DNA from: Eubacteriales Family XIII. Incertae Sedis bacterium
GTDB lineage: Bacteria > Bacillota > Clostridia > Peptostreptococcales > Anaerovoracaceae
DNA: 15,109 nt
Direction of reading: 5' to 3'
Assembly (NCBI GenBank): GCA_031278255.1
Contig: JAITKU010000202.1
Span: 1-15,109, forward strand
Positions 13,592 to 15,109 of this stretch are shown here, piece by piece; within the stretch, counting starts at the first letter, position 1; each line of letters opens with the position of its first letter. Below the pieces are notes generated by a model that was not told the DNA's origin, did no database searches, and saw only the letters and a list, made by a program, of their open reading frames with translations. Position numbers and translations under genes: made by a program.

Positions 13592-14164
13592 ATGGCTGTG
13601 ACAGAACCGATCCGCAACAAGCACCAAGTACGGGAACTCTCGAATTATTACCTGCAACGCGGGCAGCTCCGCAATTGCTGCCTGATCGTCTTGGGCGTCC
13701 ACACCGCCCTGCGCGTCAGCGATCTGCTGCGTCTGACATGGGAAGACGTATATGATTTCGCGCGCCGTTGCGTGCGCGAGAGCATCATCATCACCGAGAA
13801 AAAGACCGGCAAGACGAGGATCATCGCATTGAACGGGAACGCAATGCGCACGCTGGCCTTATACGCCGCGCAAGCGGCCAAGCGAGGCGACTTCCTCATC
13901 GCAAACGCCCGGACGAAGAAAGCCATCAGCCGCATACAGGCCTACCGCATCATTCGGGCCGCCGCCGAAGCGCTGCGAATCGGGCGCGTATCCTGCCACT
14001 CGCTTCGCAAGACCTTCGGCTACCATGCCTGGAAAAGCGGAATTTCGCCTGCGGTTATCGTGGAGATATACAACCACAGTTCCTTTTCCGTCACCAAGCG
14101 CTACCTCGGTGTCACACAGGACGACCAGAACGAGGCGTATATGCGCCTGAGCTTCTCGGCCTGA
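13592..14164 (+). CDS. Small tyrosine recombinase (single catalytic domain)
   Basis: A 190-residue protein consisting essentially of the tyrosine-recombinase catalytic domain, without an arm-binding or full core-binding domain; its size is close to the FimB/FimE inversion enzymes. Catalytic residues are visible: R41 in TALRVSDLLRLTW, the beta-hairpin Lys in EKKTGK (K70/K71), H136-x-x-R139 in CHSLRKTFG, H162 in NHSSFS and the nucleophile Y171 in KRYLG. The ATG at 13592 is fixed by AAAGGAGG 9 bases upstream; a TTG 14 codons earlier would run through site R. It is the only plus-strand gene, divergent from the T7SS operon and directly next to two inverted crossover-like sites, so it probably acts on them. 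It could alternatively be a remnant of a mobile element. Confidence 0.9.
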   Translation: MAVTEPIRNKHQVRELSNYYLQRGQLRNCCLIVLGVHTALRVSDLLRLTWEDVYDFARRCVRESIIITEKKTGKTRIIALNGNAMRTLALYAAQAAKRGDFLIANARTKKAISRIQAYRIIRAAAEALRIGRVSCHSLRKTFGYHAWKSGISPAVIVEIYNHSSFSVTKRYLGVTQDDQNEAYMRLSFSA

Positions 14165-14295
14165 CGCGATTCCGGGCGGGAGCCAAAATATTCCAAACGG
14201 CGTTGCGCACGGCATACGCCCGGGTTTCGCGCGCCCGCGTTTATGCGCGGCGCCCGAAATTCCAATCCAGCGGATATTTCCTTTGCTTGCTGTAT

Positions 14296-14324
14296 ATTAT
14301 ATTATGTGCGAAGAGTTTCGTAAA
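14296..14324 (-). promoter_or_regulatory. Candidate minus-strand promoter facing into the recombinase gene
   Basis: A perfect -10 TATAAT (14301-14296) and a -35-like TTTACG (14324-14319) are spaced by exactly 17 bases on the minus strand. Transcription would run antisense through the recombinase gene towards site L and the LytTR/T7SS operon. It lies just beyond the SLH gene terminators. The surrounding AT-richness makes a chance match possible. Confidence 0.4.
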
Positions 14325-14349
14325 GAGTTTTTTTTTGCCAAAACTGCAC

Positions 14350-14384
14350 AAAAAACCCGCACAACGACGACGCGACGTCGCGGG
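14350..14384 (-). terminator. Possible second terminator downstream of the SLH gene
   Basis: On the minus strand a CCCGC/GCGGG stem encloses a 25-base loop that itself contains a short GACG/CGTC hairpin and a palindrome (14371-14382). It is followed by six T. The large loop makes it weaker than the one at 14418-14445. Confidence 0.35.
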
Positions 14385-14417
14385 AACGGGCGGAGGAACA
14401 CGGCCGGGCGCACAAGG

Positions 14418-14445
14418 AAAAAGCCGCCCCCACTTGAGGACGGCT
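14418..14445 (-). terminator. Intrinsic terminator of the SLH protein gene
   Basis: On the minus strand AGCCGTCC pairs with GGGCGGCT (one G-T wobble) across an 8-base loop and is followed by five T. It lies about 40 bases after the SLH stop codon. Confidence 0.75.
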
Positions 14446-14485
14446 CTTTCCGAACGGTTTGAGGCGCGGATTGAAGCGCCCGCCC

Positions 14486-15109
14486 CTAATTGTTCGTTTT
14501 TTCAATAAATCTGTGCAATACCGCCGCGACCTCCGCGCGCGTCGCGCTGCCCCGCGGGTCGAAGCTGTTTCCGGGCTTGCCGGTCAGAATGCCGCCGCCG
14601 GATAGGGTCTGCACGGCGTTCTTGGCGTAATCCGCTATGGCGGTTTCATCCGCAAAGATGGTGTACTGCAACGTTACGGGGAAATGCTTATCCGCGAAAT
14701 CGATGTAACGCGTAACGATCGCCGCCAGATCCTGCCGCGTGATCTCGGCGTCCGGAGCGAAACTGCTGCCCGTACCCATCACGATGCCGTTTTCTTTCGC
14801 CCATTCGACATAGGCCGTATAATACCGTCCGGCGGCCACATCGCCGAAGCCGCTCGTCGCATAGGCGCTCTGATCCACGCCGTGCAATCTGCCGAGCACC
14901 GTGACGAGCATCCCGCGCGTCATGAGCGCGTTCGGACTGAAGCTCGTCGCGCTCGTGCCGGCGAAGAGCCCGTTCGTGTGCGCGTATTCCACATCGCCGT
15001 AGAACCAATCGCTCTCCTTTACGTCGCTGAACGGGTTTTCCCACGCAGCGGCGGCGGCATCGTAGGCCACAAGGAACAGCGAGAGGTGCTCCACGGTAAA
15101 GGTGATCGC
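14486..15109 (-). CDS. SLH-domain surface protein, C-terminal part (5' end outside the window)
   Basis: The frame is open to the window edge, so the 207 residues seen are the C-terminal end of a larger protein. The first visible residues (ITFTVEHLSLFLV) look like the end of a preceding extracellular beta domain. Three SLH repeats follow: FSDVKESDWFYGDVEYAHTNG..., FGDVAAGRYYTAYVEWAKENG..., and FADETAIADYAKNAVQTLSGGG..., each ending in a TR/R-E type helix. SLH triplets attach proteins to pyruvylated secondary cell-wall polymers in Gram-positive envelopes. It has its own terminator and is separated from the T7SS operon by the recombinase, so it may be unrelated; shared SLH use with the kinase suggests the same wall ligand. 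A GTG at 15094 is in frame but is unlikely to be the start. Confidence 0.9.
   Translation of the reverse strand, partial: AITFTVEHLSLFLVAYDAAAAAWENPFSDVKESDWFYGDVEYAHTNGLFAGTSATSFSPNALMTRGMLVTVLGRLHGVDQSAYATSGFGDVAAGRYYTAYVEWAKENGIVMGTGSSFAPDAEITRQDLAAIVTRYIDFADKHFPVTLQYTIFADETAIADYAKNAVQTLSGGGILTGKPGNSFDPRGSATRAEVAAVLHRFIEKTNN

Larger units (their letters stand above)
14165..14485. other. Intergenic spacer between recombinase and SLH protein genes
   Basis: No convincing gene. The left part (14165-14275) is GC-rich with short hairpins but no T-run that would make a clear terminator for the recombinase. The middle (14285-14340) is very AT-rich with a candidate minus-strand promoter. The right part holds two minus-strand terminator-like structures serving the SLH gene. 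Confidence 0.6.

Noticed and set aside
13505..13702. A 65-codon minus-strand frame antisense to the recombinase start
   Set aside because: It is a shadow of the recombinase gene and site R, with no ribosome site; transcription there may be real but coding is not supported.
14450..14458. ACCGTTCGG (minus strand), a full match to the LytTR half-site consensus
   Set aside because: No partner repeat at the required spacing, and it lies between a stop codon and its terminator, where an operator makes little sense.
14302..14505. A 67-codon minus-strand frame downstream of the SLH stop
   Set aside because: It runs through both terminator-like structures and the T-runs, lacks a ribosome site and has no recognisable features.
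1..15109. CRISPR arrays, tRNA or rRNA genes, insertion sequences
   Set aside because: No regularly spaced direct repeats with unique spacers, no cloverleaf or rRNA-like sequence, and no transposase; the recombinase is the only mobile-type enzyme.

Overview
The window looks like part of a chromosome from a GC-rich Clostridia-type Firmicute. Evidence: Shine-Dalgarno sites of the AGGAGG type, an EssC/EsaB (Firmicutes-style, T7SSb-like) secretion core, S-layer-homology (SLH) and bacterial Ig-like (Big_2) domains, a LytTR regulator, and a small single-domain tyrosine recombinase of a type I associate with Clostridia. The species cannot be named from sequence alone.

Layout. Nearly everything from 54 to 13320 lies on the minus strand in one tightly packed gene train, read right to left. 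The order is LytTR regulator (13320-12553), the FtsK/SpoIIIE secretion ATPase EssC with N-terminal FHA domains (12584-8106), the ubiquitin-like EsaB/YukD protein (8113-7865), a WXG100 protein (7861-7577), and a very large membrane Ser/Thr kinase with SLH and Big_2 ectodomains (7575-3913). After the only sizeable gap (about 140 bp, with a candidate promoter and a candidate LytTR operator) come five small helical WXG100-type proteins (3766-2075), a WXG100-CHAP peptidoglycan hydrolase fusion (2078-1395), a membrane PP2C phosphatase (1382-183) and the stump of a second kinase copy (146-54). To the right lies an AT-richer control region (13321-13591) and a divergent recombinase (13592-14164, plus strand). 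A 321-bp spacer with minus-strand terminators and a possible promoter follows, then the 3' part of an SLH-domain surface protein (15109-14486).

How the genes may work together (inference). This is a type VII secretion locus carrying its own Ser/Thr kinase, its own PP2C phosphatase and a coupling ATPase whose second FHA domain keeps phosphothreonine-binding residues. The kinase juxtamembrane linker has three TxGTxGVF motifs. One of them continues AADF and resembles the phosphothreonine segment of actinobacterial GarA/OdhI (ETTSVFRADF). That suggests a kinase -> FHA(EssC) -> PP2C switch, analogous in logic to the PpkA-Fha-PppA pathway of type VI secretion. No EssB/YukC, EssA or EsaA gene is visible. 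The kinase sits where YukC might be expected and shares its gross topology.

The most novel signal is between the regulator and the recombinase. Two imperfect palindromic sites share a 6-bp core (CAGAGA) and GTAACA/TGTTAC arms, lie in inverted orientation about 139 bp apart (core to core), and sit directly upstream of the recombinase gene. They flank a segment containing an extended -10 promoter. This is the layout of a site-specific invertible promoter switch and would make the whole T7SS operon phase-variable.
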